A stretch of 64,000 bases of DNA, taken from contig JBLWTG010000003.1 in NCBI GenBank assembly GCA_048270225.1, positions 248,001-312,000 of the forward strand, given 5' to 3'. The notes beneath the pieces are model-generated. The model saw only the letters and a program-made list of their open reading frames with translations. It had not been told where the DNA came from and did not search any database. The position numbers were made by a program, and so were the translations under genes. The DNA comes from Allopusillimonas sp048270225 (GTDB taxonomy: Bacteria; Pseudomonadota; Gammaproteobacteria; Burkholderiales; Burkholderiaceae_B). Positions 35,549 to 42,685 of this stretch are shown piece by piece. Positions within the stretch are counted from its first letter, which is position 1, and each line of letters starts with the position of its first letter.

Positions 35549-37075
35549 ATGACTATCAGGAAAATCGGGGTGATCGGCGCTGGCGCGATGGGGCGCGGCA
35601 TTGCGCAGATCGCGGCGCAGGCCGGTATGGATGTGCTGCTGTTCGACCAGAGCCAGGACGCTGTGGCAGCGGCCCGCGTTTCGCTGCAGCAAGTATGGGA
35701 AAAACTGGCGGCCAAGGAGAAAATCACCCAGGCGGTTGCCAGCGAATCTCTGGCGCGTATACACGCATGCACCTCACTGCAGGAGATGAGCCAGGCGCAG
35801 TTGGTGATCGAAGCCATTGTCGAAAGGCTCGACATCAAGCGTGAACTGTTTTCTCAGCTGGAAAACATCGTCGCCCCGGACTGCATTCTGGCGTCCAACA
35901 CGTCTTCGCTGTCCATTACGGCGATTGCGCAGGCATGCGAGCGGCCTGAACGGGTCGCCGGCTATCATTTTTTCAACCCCGTTCCCCTGATGAAAGTCGT
36001 TGAGGTCATCGATGGGCTGCGCAGCGACCCGCAAACCGGCGATACCTTGATGCTGCTTGCCCGGACCATGGGTCATACGCCTGTACGCGCGCGCGACATG
36101 CCGGGGTTCATCGTGAATCACGCCGGGCGCGGCATGAATATCGAAGGCCTCAAGACGGTGCAGGAATCCGTTGCCCCGTTTGAGCAGGTGGATGCCATCA
36201 TGCGCGAACAGGCGGGCTTTCGCATGGGGCCGTTCGAGCTCATGGATCTGACTGGCCTGGATGTTTCGCATCCTGTCATGGAATCCATATATCGCCAGTT
36301 CTATGACGAACCGCGCTTTCGCCCCTCGCCAATCGCCGCCGTAAGGGTAGCGGGCAAGCTGTTGGGCCGCAAGACGGGAGCGGGATTTTATGCCTATGAA
36401 GAGGGTCGGCAGGTACGGCCGGACACCGTAGCGGCGCCTGCGCTGCCCGACGGACTGAAAGTCTGGCTTGCACCCTACCATTCGACCGGGCACCGGCGCG
36501 CCGCTGCGCTGCTCAAGGCGCTCGGCGTGCAGGTGCTGACCTCGGACCGCCCGCCCCGCGACGCACTGATCGTGGTTACGCCTTTCGGAGAGGACACAGC
36601 CACCATGGTGAGTTCTTATGAGCTCGATGGCGAACGGACCGTGGCCCTGGATACACTTTTTGGACTGGAGCAGGGGCGTCGGCGAGTGGTGATGTGTTGC
36701 GCGGCGACGACGCCGCAATGGCGCGATGCCGCGCATGCGCTTTTTGCTTCGGATGACACGCCGGTTTCCGTGATCCAGGACTCGGCCGGTTTCGTAGCGC
36801 AACGTATTGCTGCTTCGATTGTGAATGTGGCCTGCGATATCGCCCAGCAGTCCGTTGCCACCCCCGAGGATATCGATCTGGCTGTATCGCTCGGCCTGGG
36901 CTATCCGCACGGTGGTCCGCTCTCCATTGGCGAAAAACTGGGCGCATCCCACCTGCTGGAGATTCTCCGCGGCATGCAGCGCGTGACCGGCGATATGCGT
37001 TATCGCCCCAGTTTGTGGCTGCAGCGTCGTGTGCAGTTGGGCATGTCCCTGCGGGCAGAGGCAGCCAGCCGGTAA
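35549..37075 (+). CDS. 3-hydroxyacyl-CoA dehydrogenase (PaaH type)
   Basis: 508 residues from ATG 35549, with GGAG six bases upstream; ATGs at 35537 and 35543 are also in frame. An N-terminal Rossmann domain (IGVIGAGAMGRGIAQIAAQAG), the catalytic-histidine segment GYHFFNPVPLMKVVEV, and two C-terminal helical domains, the second being SLGLGYPHGGPLSIGEKLG. This long two-C-domain form is typical of PaaH/PaaC of phenylacetate degradation, but no paa cluster is present, so general beta-oxidation is equally possible. Confidence 0.92.
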   Translation: MTIRKIGVIGAGAMGRGIAQIAAQAGMDVLLFDQSQDAVAAARVSLQQVWEKLAAKEKITQAVASESLARIHACTSLQEMSQAQLVIEAIVERLDIKRELFSQLENIVAPDCILASNTSSLSITAIAQACERPERVAGYHFFNPVPLMKVVEVIDGLRSDPQTGDTLMLLARTMGHTPVRARDMPGFIVNHAGRGMNIEGLKTVQESVAPFEQVDAIMREQAGFRMGPFELMDLTGLDVSHPVMESIYRQFYDEPRFRPSPIAAVRVAGKLLGRKTGAGFYAYEEGRQVRPDTVAAPALPDGLKVWLAPYHSTGHRRAAALLKALGVQVLTSDRPPRDALIVVTPFGEDTATMVSSYELDGERTVALDTLFGLEQGRRRVVMCCAATTPQWRDAAHALFASDDTPVSVIQDSAGFVAQRIAASIVNVACDIAQQSVATPEDIDLAVSLGLGYPHGGPLSIGEKLGASHLLEILRGMQRVTGDMRYRPSLWLQRRVQLGMSLRAEAASR

Positions 37076-37185
37076 CACAAGCCGTTGTCCTGGGCGCGTC
37101 TGGTGCCTTGGACGGGGTTGGCGGTGGATGGGCAGGGCTTCTTACGCCACGAGGCCTTTTACCCCTTTCTGCTGCCGCAGATCAA

Positions 37186-37236
37186 AAGAAAAGCCCCCGG
37201 AAGCCGGACCTGAGTCCGCATTCCGGGGGCTTTTTT
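37186..37236. terminator. Bidirectional terminator
   Basis: AAAAGCCCCCGGAA pairs with TTCCGGGGGCTTTTTT around a GC-rich loop (which itself contains GCGGAC/GTCCGG-like pairing). It lies between the convergent dehydrogenase and cytochrome genes and carries A/T runs on both sides. Confidence 0.9.
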
Positions 37237-37283
37237 CGGTGCCGGGCCCCTGCGTAGTGCAGAGGGGGCTGCCGCTGATCGGG

Positions 37284-38273
37284 TTATTGGGCGGCGTGCA
37301 CCATATACTGAACGGCTGCCTTGACTTCGGCATCGCTGGCCTGCGAACCACCGCGCGGCGGCATGGCGCCGACGCCATTGATGGCTTTGCCGACCATGGT
37401 GTCCAGACCCGTTGCAATGAAAGGCGCCCAGGCAGCCTTGTCGCCGAATTTGGGAGCGCCGGCTACACCCGCAGCATGACAGGCGAAGCAGACTGATTTG
37501 TAGAGTTTTTCGCCTGCCGGGTCGATGGCGCCCGCGTCGGCTGTCTTTTCTGCGCTCGCGTCAGCAGTTTTTTCTGCGGCGGGAGCGGCTGCTTTTTCAG
37601 CAGGGGCTGCTGCAGGTTTGTCCTGCTGGGCTGGCTGGCTGGCTTCTGCCTTGGCAGGCGTGGCCGCCGAGGCGGTTTTCGCAGCTGCGGCAGGTGCGGC
37701 GGCTGCTGTCGCAGCGCCGGCTTTGTCGCCTGTTTTTTCTTTGTCTGCAGCGGGCTCTTTGGGTTCGTCGAAGGATGCGCCTGACTGGTTCACCATATAG
37801 ACCACGGCGCGTTCGACTTCGAAGTCAGCCAGGGAAGGATTGCCGCCCTTGGGAGGCATGGGGCCGATACCGTGCAAGGCATTCTTGATCAGGTCGTCAT
37901 AGCCTTTTTCGATGAAAGGCGCCCAGGCGGCCTTGTCGCCTACTTTTGGGGCGCCGGCAACGCCTGCCGTGTGACAGGCGGTACAGGTCGATTCGAATAC
38001 TTGCTTGCCAGTCTTGAATACCTTGGGTGCATTGGCATCGACAAGTTTGAAGCCGGCCACTGGTTTTATGCGGGAGGCGATGGATTCAGGCGTTTGGGCA
38101 TCGGAGCCCTGGTTGCTGCTGATGCTAGAGGAGACCAGGTTGACGAGCAGGATAATGACGACAACCGGGATGATAAAGGCCAGAACGACTGTGACAATCA
38201 ACTGCTTGGGTGTCTTGATGATCCCCTCGTGGTCCTCGATATGCTCTTCGATGTGCTCTTCCGTGTTATTCAT
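37284..38273 (-). CDS. Membrane-anchored diheme cytochrome c5-type protein
   Basis: 329 residues: acidic N-terminus, one membrane anchor (~24-50, LIVTVVLAFIIPVVVIILLV), then two similar class I cytochrome domains with haem sites CTACH and CFACH. Each is followed by AGVAGAPK(V/F)GDKAAWAPFI and a methionine ligand (GPMPPKGG and GAMPPRGG). The domains clearly arose by duplication and are joined by a ~75-residue linker of Ala, Pro and Lys. It should carry electrons in the periplasm between the bc1 complex and a terminal oxidase. AGGA lies eight bases before the ATG. Confidence 0.93.
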   Translation of the reverse strand: MNNTEEHIEEHIEDHEGIIKTPKQLIVTVVLAFIIPVVVIILLVNLVSSSISSNQGSDAQTPESIASRIKPVAGFKLVDANAPKVFKTGKQVFESTCTACHTAGVAGAPKVGDKAAWAPFIEKGYDDLIKNALHGIGPMPPKGGNPSLADFEVERAVVYMVNQSGASFDEPKEPAADKEKTGDKAGAATAAAAPAAAAKTASAATPAKAEASQPAQQDKPAAAPAEKAAAPAAEKTADASAEKTADAGAIDPAGEKLYKSVCFACHAAGVAGAPKFGDKAAWAPFIATGLDTMVGKAINGVGAMPPRGGSQASDAEVKAAVQYMVHAAQ

Positions 38274-38533
38274 AATCGAATCCTGCGTCTTCCTGTGTTG
38301 AGGGGCATCAAGGCCTCATGCTTCGGCCGGGCCCATACTGTGAGGGGCCATGCCGAAAAAGAGAATTTGCGCCAGCCATAGGGCGTTGGGGCGAATATAG
38401 TTAGAAGTGCGCCCGCAACTTCCAGAATTAGCGATTATAACTAGACTGTAGCGGCCGTGCATAATGCGTACGAGGGCAGGCCGTGAAGAAGGGTCTGCCA
38501 ACACTCGCCAAACACGCTACAATGGCGTCCCTT
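38274..38533. promoter_or_regulatory. Gap with promoters of the cytochrome gene (-) and tRNA-Arg (+)
   Basis: On the minus strand TAGTTATAAT (near 38442-38433) is a good -10 for the cytochrome gene, giving a leader of about 150 nt. On the plus strand TACAAT at 38518-38523 is a -10 placed 10 bp before the tRNA. No other structure stands out. Confidence 0.5.
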
Positions 38534-38608
38534 GCGCCCGTAGTTCAATGGATAGAATGGGAGTTTCCGAAGCTCTTGATACAGGTTCGATTCCTGTCGG
38601 GCGCGCCA
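38534..38608 (+). tRNA. tRNA-Arg (anticodon CCG)
   Basis: Full cloverleaf: acceptor GCGCCCG/CGGGCGC, D arm GTTC/GAAT, anticodon arm GGAGT-TTCCGAA-GCTCT with anticodon CCG, T arm ACAGG-TTCGATT-CCTGT, discriminator G, and encoded CCA. A terminator follows (38621-38644). Its 3' part, from the variable region on, is repeated 992 bp downstream, marking it as an integration target. Confidence 0.97.
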
Positions 38609-38655
38609 GAATTTGAAAAGAGCAGCCTTTTGGCTGCTTTTTTTGTGGGTGTTTT
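38579..38655 (+). repeat. Direct repeat copy 1 (tRNA-Arg 3' end plus terminator)
   Basis: 77 bp that match 39571-39647 at 75 positions; mismatches are at 38589 (G/T) and 38617-38620 region (one G/A). It covers the last 30 nt of the tRNA and its terminator. An antitoxin gene on the minus strand is cut exactly at its right edge (38655/38656). Interpreted as one attachment-site-like junction. Confidence 0.85.
38621..38644 (+). terminator. Terminator of tRNA-Arg
   Basis: AGCAGCC-TTTT-GGCTGCT followed by a run of T, 12 bp after the tRNA CCA end. Confidence 0.93.
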
Positions 38656-38805
38656 GGCGGCATCCTGCAGGGCCTCCAGTTCATCAATCGCCTGGTGTTC
38701 GGCGATCTGTTCCTCTGTTGTTGCATCAACCCGCGCAAGATCAACCCGTCCTTCTGGCAATGAGGCCGGATTTGTCGGATCAATTTGAACTCGTATTGTT
38801 TTCAT
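38656..38805 (-). pseudogene. Truncated XRE-type antitoxin gene (N-terminal 50 residues)
   Basis: From ATG 38805 the minus strand encodes MKTIRVQIDPTNPASLPEGR and a further acidic stretch ending LEALQDAA. I recognise this as the N-terminus of a family of HTH antitoxins often found beside BrnT-like toxins. In complete members a helix-turn-helix of ~50 residues should follow. Here residue 51 onward is read from the 77-bp tRNA repeat and is unrelated. Directly upstream (38806-38850) the same frame reads GRYFSVRKAS, resembling a BrnT C-terminus, a probable toxin remnant. Family identity is from memory of the motif and moderate. Confidence 0.6.
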
Positions 38806-38912
38806 AGGCGTGGCCTCACATTGACTGGCCTTTCTGACTGAGAAATACCTGCCTCGTATAGGCGCAATTGACGCCGCGCCGCTGCAGGAGCTGGCCTTTC
38901 GGTGACAGAGCT

Positions 38913-39215
38913 TTAAGCATGCTCCAACGGCTGTATCTCTTTGAGAATGCGCTGGACGACCTGCTTATCGACTGATTTAAGATCATAGGCCTGCTGCAGG
39001 TTCAGCCAAGAGTTTGCGTCACCGCCGAAGAAGGCCGCTAGACGTAGTGCTGTGTCCGGCGTGATACCGCGACGTTCCCGTACGATTTCGTTCATGCGGG
39101 TTGCTGGTACGTGTAGATGGGCGGACAACGCATTGACGCTCATGCTGAGGGGGGCCAGGTATTCCTCGCGCAGGATCTCGCCTGGATGAATGGGGCGCAT
39201 GCCATTTTTGATCAT
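38913..39215 (-). CDS. higA: HigA-type antitoxin
   Basis: 100 residues from MIKNGMRPIHPGEIL; the longer frame to 39281 overlaps higB. This is the classic XRE/HigA pattern, HPGEILREEYLAPL followed by a helix-turn-helix (VNALSAHLHVPATRMNEIVRERRGIT) and FFGGDANSWLNLQQAYDL. It should bind and neutralise the HigB RNase encoded 13 bp upstream and repress the shared promoter. It lies between the two tRNA-Arg repeats. Confidence 0.93.
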   Translation of the reverse strand: MIKNGMRPIHPGEILREEYLAPLSMSVNALSAHLHVPATRMNEIVRERRGITPDTALRLAAFFGGDANSWLNLQQAYDLKSVDKQVVQRILKEIQPLEHA

Positions 39216-39228
39216 GATGGACTCCGTT

Positions 39229-39507
39229 TCAATGGTAGTCGACGATCTCGACTTGCTCGGGACCTTCAGGGGCCCAGACAAAACATATACGCCATTGCGC
39301 GTTAATGCGGATGCTGTGTTGCCCGGCTCGGTTGCCCTTTAGGGCTTCCAGTCGGTTTCCAGGTGGCGAGCGTAAAAAACTTAGCGTATTGGCACTATCA
39401 AGCATTTGCAGTTTGCGTTCGGCGACCGCCTGAAGACTGGCAAAGCGAGCAACACGCTTGCCTTCGTAAAGAGCTTGAGTGTCGAGACATCGGAAGCTTT
39501 TTATCAT
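39229..39507 (-). CDS. higB: HigB-type toxin (RelE/ParE fold mRNA interferase)
   Basis: 92 residues, the normal size. Family motifs are MIKSFRCLDTQALYEGKRV at the start, LEALKGNRAGQHSIRINAQWRICFVW and the terminal VEIVDYH. HigB cleaves mRNA on the ribosome. The toxin-first order with antitoxin downstream is typical of higBA. The pair appears intact, in contrast with its broken neighbours. Confidence 0.93.
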   Translation of the reverse strand: MIKSFRCLDTQALYEGKRVARFASLQAVAERKLQMLDSANTLSFLRSPPGNRLEALKGNRAGQHSIRINAQWRICFVWAPEGPEQVEIVDYH

Positions 39508-39543
39508 GATTTATATTCTATATTTCTTGACGCTTAACGTCAA
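39508..39543 (-). promoter_or_regulatory. higBA promoter with palindromic operator
   Basis: TTGACG-CTTAA-CGTCAA is a 6-5-6 palindrome at 39527-39543. Read on the minus strand its TTGACG can serve as -35, with an AT-rich TATAGAAT -10 about 17 bp on. This suits autoregulation by HigA. Confidence 0.65.
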
Positions 39544-39570
39544 ACGTTAAATGTGCGCATTAAATCTTTC

Positions 39571-39647
39571 ATACAGGTTCTATTCCTGTCGGGCGCGCCA
39601 GAATTTGAAAAAAGCAGCCTTTTGGCTGCTTTTTTTGTGGGTGTTTT
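39571..39647 (+). repeat. Direct repeat copy 2 (displaced tRNA-Arg 3' end)
   Basis: 75 of 77 bases match 38579-38655, including the T arm, acceptor 3' strand, CCA and terminator hairpin. The tRNA 5' half is missing, so it is not a gene. One substitution changes the T loop (TTCTATT for TTCGATT), consistent with loss of function. The distance between copies is 992 bp. Confidence 0.85.
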
Positions 39648-39767
39648 TCGGAATTCATGGGCTTTTCTGCTGCGTCACCAAAGACTATCTGATAGGGAAG
39701 GGGCACCCCCACCTTCAGCTCAATGCCTGTAGTGCAGCTTCTGGCGCACGGTCCAGAACCGTGAGCA

Positions 39768-40001
39768 GTGCTTTGGCAGCACCGGTCGGATAGCGCTTTC
39801 CTTGCTCCCGGCAAGCCCTGGCAAAACGGTCCCAATGAAAGTTTCAACGGAAAGTTCCGCGATGAATGTCTGTCGATGGAATGGTTCCACAACCGACTGG
39901 AAGCTCGGGTAGTCATTGAGGACTGGCGTCGCCACTACAATGAGATCCGACCGCATTCGAGACTGAATTACAAACCCCACACGAGTTTGTGGGAAACCTG
40001 A
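39768..40001 (+). pseudogene. IS3-family transposase (OrfB) C-terminal fragment
   Basis: The last ~70 residues of an rve-type integrase: APGKPWQNGPNESFNGKFRD carries the third acidic residue (E) of the DDE triad, and HYNEIRPHSRLNYK is the usual C-terminal motif. The two catalytic aspartates, OrfA and the terminal inverted repeats are absent, so it cannot move. It follows the second tRNA repeat by about 120 bp; the stretch between (39648-39767) holds nothing I recognise. Confidence 0.85.
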
Positions 40002-40067
40002 CAAACGAATTAACAACCGGCGCCAGAATCTCTAGTTCTTACTGGTAGGAAATTCCAGGGCAGGTCA

Positions 40068-40446
40068 CTTGAGCAACACGCGCCCGATTTTGCGGAGAGC
40101 AAGGTGGGTATGGAACTGGCCAGAATTCGGCAACACTGGATAGACCTGTTGCCCACGGATGAACACGGCGACACGGGCGACATGCTGCAATGGGCGCTTG
40201 CTCAGGACACCGCTACGCTGCTTGATCTTTTGGCCTACCTAGTCGCTGCTAGCGTTCAGGGCGTCAATTCTCAAGAGTCCAATGTTTCCAAAGACCGCAT
40301 CCTCACCGCTGTTACCGATGGCGCTGGCGAAACCGCCGCCGTTCCCCTGGTCAAGATGAAAAAAAAACCAGACCGTCGAAGCGGCAGAGGGAATCTTGCG
40401 CGGACGGGGCTGGTTGCCGGAGGTGCTGCGCATCCAGGCCAATTAA
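40068..40446 (+). pseudogene. parB: Plasmid-type parB partition gene, truncated and frameshifted
   Basis: Frame 1 reads LEQHAPDFAESKVGMELARI, then HWIDLLP, and TATLLDLLAYLVAASVQGVN, the helical region of large ParB-like proteins of plasmids and integrative elements. At an A9 run (40359-40367) the frame is lost. In the +1 frame it continues VEAAEGILRGRGWLPEVLRI and stops with QAN at 40444-40446. A run of A8 would restore one continuous protein end. The N-terminal ParB nuclease-like part and its HTH are missing. This indicates plasmid or ICE origin. Confidence 0.75.
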
Positions 40447-40603
40447 AGGTAGTGGGCCGCATCTTGCGGGTTGCAGCTCGTTGCGCCCGCAGATACGTAC
40501 ACGCATCTGCCCGAACTGGGTGGCTATTGCAGAACCTTAGTTATTGAAAAAACTATTGAAAACAGAAATTGTGAAATTATGCCCATTTAGATATAATTTC
40601 TAT

Positions 40604-40969
40604 ATGAAAGAACAGAATGTGAAGCCGTTATTCTGGATTGCATCTTCCAAGAAGGACTTGTTGGCGATGCCAGACGAGGTTCAAGGCACTTTTGGCTACG
40701 CGCTTCATTTGGCGCAAGACGGCAAGAAGCATGAAAAGGCTAAGGTGCTACGCGGCTTTGGATCAGCAGGTGTGCTTGAAGTAATTGAAGACGCAAACGG
40801 TGCCACGTATCGGGCGGTCTACACAGTTCGCTTCGGACAGACGGTATATGTCCTGCATTGTTTCCAGAAGAAATCGACCCATGGTATAGCCACGCCAAAG
40901 CCTGATATGGATCTGATTCGGGAACGGATGAAGGCCGCAGAGGCCCACGCACAAGGAGAACAACGATGA
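40604..40969 (+). CDS. RelE/HigB-type toxin (Gp49-like family)
   Basis: 121 residues from ATG 40604; a TATAAT -10 lies at about 40592-40597 with an AT-rich upstream. Motifs KPLFWIASSKKDLLAMPDEV, FGYALHLAQDGKKHEKAKVL, YRAVYTVRFGQTVYVLHCF and FQKKSTHGIATPKPD are the signature of the phage-derived Gp49-like HigB family of ribosome-dependent RNases. The XRE antitoxin overlaps its stop (ATGA). The AT content is higher than in neighbouring core genes, fitting horizontal gain. Appears intact. Confidence 0.93.
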   Translation: MKEQNVKPLFWIASSKKDLLAMPDEVQGTFGYALHLAQDGKKHEKAKVLRGFGSAGVLEVIEDANGATYRAVYTVRFGQTVYVLHCFQKKSTHGIATPKPDMDLIRERMKAAEAHAQGEQR

Positions 40970-41289
40970 TTGAGATTGAAAAGGGTAGTGACAATGTCTA
41001 TGCCGACTTGGGTATGGCTGATGCCGATGAAATGCTGGTGAAAGCGCAGCTTGCCACAAAAATAGGCGAAATCATCAAGCGGCGCGGCTGGACGCAGCAG
41101 CAGGCTGCCGAGGTGCTTGGCATGACCCAACCGAAGCTGTCGAAAATGCTACGTGGACAGTTTCGGGGCGTAAGCGAAGCAAAGATGCTTGACTGCCTCG
41201 CCCGACTTGGACGGCGCGTTCAGATAGTCGTCGGCCCTGCGCGTCGTACCAGCAAGGGGGGCCGGGTTGAAGTCGTATTCGCTGTTTGA
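40966..41289 (+). CDS. XRE-family antitoxin partner
   Basis: 107 residues. A compact helix-turn-helix (IIKRRGWTQQQAAEVLGMTQ, PKLSKMLRGQFRG) follows an N-terminal segment with DADEMLVKAQLATKIGEII, as in antitoxins paired with Gp49-like toxins. It overlaps the toxin gene by four bases. It should neutralise the toxin and repress the operon. Confidence 0.93.
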   Translation: MIEIEKGSDNVYADLGMADADEMLVKAQLATKIGEIIKRRGWTQQQAAEVLGMTQPKLSKMLRGQFRGVSEAKMLDCLARLGRRVQIVVGPARRTSKGGRVEVVFAV

Positions 41290-41304
41290 TCTGAATTCGG
41301 CGCG

Positions 41305-41482
41305 ATGCGCACAAAACTTAAATCAATCCCGACGCTGTGACAAGGAAGCAGAGGACTTCATGGTCAAAGCGGATTTATCACGGTACGACCTATCGGGCTT
41401 CAAGCCAATGCCCTTTGAAGTGGAGCCGAAAACCCGCTATGTCCGGCCTCTGTTGAAGACTGATGTGACCCATCATCGGTGA
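41305..41482 (+). pseudogene. Broken CopG/BrnA-type antitoxin gene
   Basis: From ATG 41305 the frame reads MRTKLKSIPTL then TGA; a one-base shift continues CDKEAEDFMVKADLSRYDLS, then GFKPMPFEVEPKT. This is the N-terminal half of ribbon-helix-helix antitoxins, whose DNA-binding part (about 35 more residues, N-M-R-L-P type) should follow. Instead the sequence becomes unrelated (RYVRPLLKTD) and stops. So it has both a frameshift and a truncation. No toxin gene remains beside it. Confidence 0.65.
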
Positions 41483-41614
41483 GTGAAGCACCAGCACATC
41501 CGCAGCTTAGTATCGACAATTAATCAGCACCCCCCTTTTTTGCATGCATACTGTGGTTTACCCTCGGCTTGCTGCCGTCAACGGGCGGGGCGCTTGAACG
41601 AGCTGAGTGCTGTA

Positions 41615-42529
41615 TCAGGCCTGAGGTTCGGGAAAGCTGGTGGTTCCCGCGGGGGCGTCGTCAGGTTGTTCGTCGAAAGGCCTGGTCTTATAGGGTGCGT
41701 CGCTTTCGGGGGCGTCAGCCTCCGGCACGACCTCATCGGGCGTGTCCTTGTCGGAAGAGGCGCCGTCCGCAGGTGCCTCGGCCGTGGCTTTGCTGTCGGC
41801 GGCTTCGCCTTCAGGCTCCGCGCTCTGGGGGGCGTTTTTGTCCGCAGGCGCGGGCGAGTCGGCCGCTTTGTCGTCAGTGGTTTCGCTTTCAGTCGCCTTG
41901 CCATCAGTCGCCTTACCATCAGCCACGTCGGGCGCTGCCGCGGGGGCATCGGCTGCGCTATCTTCGGACGCCTTGTGCTCCAGCGCATCGGCTTTCTCCG
42001 GCGTAGCTTCTGCCGGCCCGGCTTCTGCGGGCTGGGCCTGGGCAGGGGGGCCGTCTGTCGGTGCCTCGTTTGCCGGGGCTGCTTGCGCGCCGGCTTCATC
42101 ATCCTGTTTGGCTGCGGGCTCGGCAGCGAGCGAGCTGCCGCGGCAATAGCCTTCGCCCTCCTTGACCGTGAGGCAGTTGGATTTGTCGGCCAGCCATTTC
42201 ATGCCGGTTCCCTTGCCATCGGTATGCCGTATGGTTTCCAGCTTGCCGTCGCGTTGAAACTGTATCGTGCCAGCCTGCCGGCTGCCCAGGAATGTCCTGG
42301 TGCGGTCCAGATTGCGGATGGTGACCAGATAGTCGTTGCCGCCGCCGTCAAGCCGTAAAAAAGTGGCTTCAGGCCCATCCCATTGGCCCAGCCAGTCGTC
42401 GGTGGAATAGACCCCGTCAGGCCTGGCTGGCGCCTTTGCCTGAGCGCTTGGCTGGCTGCGCTGTACTGCGCAGGATGAAAGCAGCACGGCGGTCAGGAGT
42501 ATCGATATAGTCAGGACTGGTCTTTTCAT
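41615..42529 (-). CDS. Lipoprotein with long low-complexity acidic tail
   Basis: 304 residues from MKRPVLTISILL. Signal peptide with lipobox LLSSC, then a folded part of ~120 residues (VYSTDDWLGQWDGPEATFLR, then RHTDGKGTGMKWLADKSNCLTV and a second Cys in GYCRG, possibly a disulfide). The rest (~165 residues) is a disordered Ala/Asp/Glu/Pro tail with imperfect repeats such as DGKATDGKATESETTDDKAA. I do not recognise the folded domain beyond similarity to small secreted glycine-rich calyx-type proteins. The tail length may vary between strains. Confidence 0.8.
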   Translation of the reverse strand: MKRPVLTISILLTAVLLSSCAVQRSQPSAQAKAPARPDGVYSTDDWLGQWDGPEATFLRLDGGGNDYLVTIRNLDRTRTFLGSRQAGTIQFQRDGKLETIRHTDGKGTGMKWLADKSNCLTVKEGEGYCRGSSLAAEPAAKQDDEAGAQAAPANEAPTDGPPAQAQPAEAGPAEATPEKADALEHKASEDSAADAPAAAPDVADGKATDGKATESETTDDKAADSPAPADKNAPQSAEPEGEAADSKATAEAPADGASSDKDTPDEVVPEADAPESDAPYKTRPFDEQPDDAPAGTTSFPEPQA

Positions 42530-42685
42530 GGGGTAGCTGGCGAATCGAATCCAGGTTGGGGGCAGGCGCATGCACACGCGACGATAGTTGAGTTTACCGC
42601 GTGACTGCGGTATAGGCACGCATGCGCATCATGCAGTATGGTAAAGCCTGTGAGGGCCATATCAAAATACATAAGGAGATGGGTG

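Noticed and set aside
38579..39647. A second tRNA-Arg gene at the downstream repeat
   Set aside because: Only the 3' part from the variable region onward is present, and the T loop carries a substitution.
38534..41482. A new antiphage defence island
   Set aside because: Apart from toxin-antitoxin genes and mobile-element debris there is no nuclease, helicase, reverse transcriptase, CRISPR or restriction gene here.
41483..42358. 291-codon plus-strand frame rich in Gly, Arg and Phe
   Set aside because: It is the complement of the low-complexity tail of the lipoprotein gene and has no independent support.
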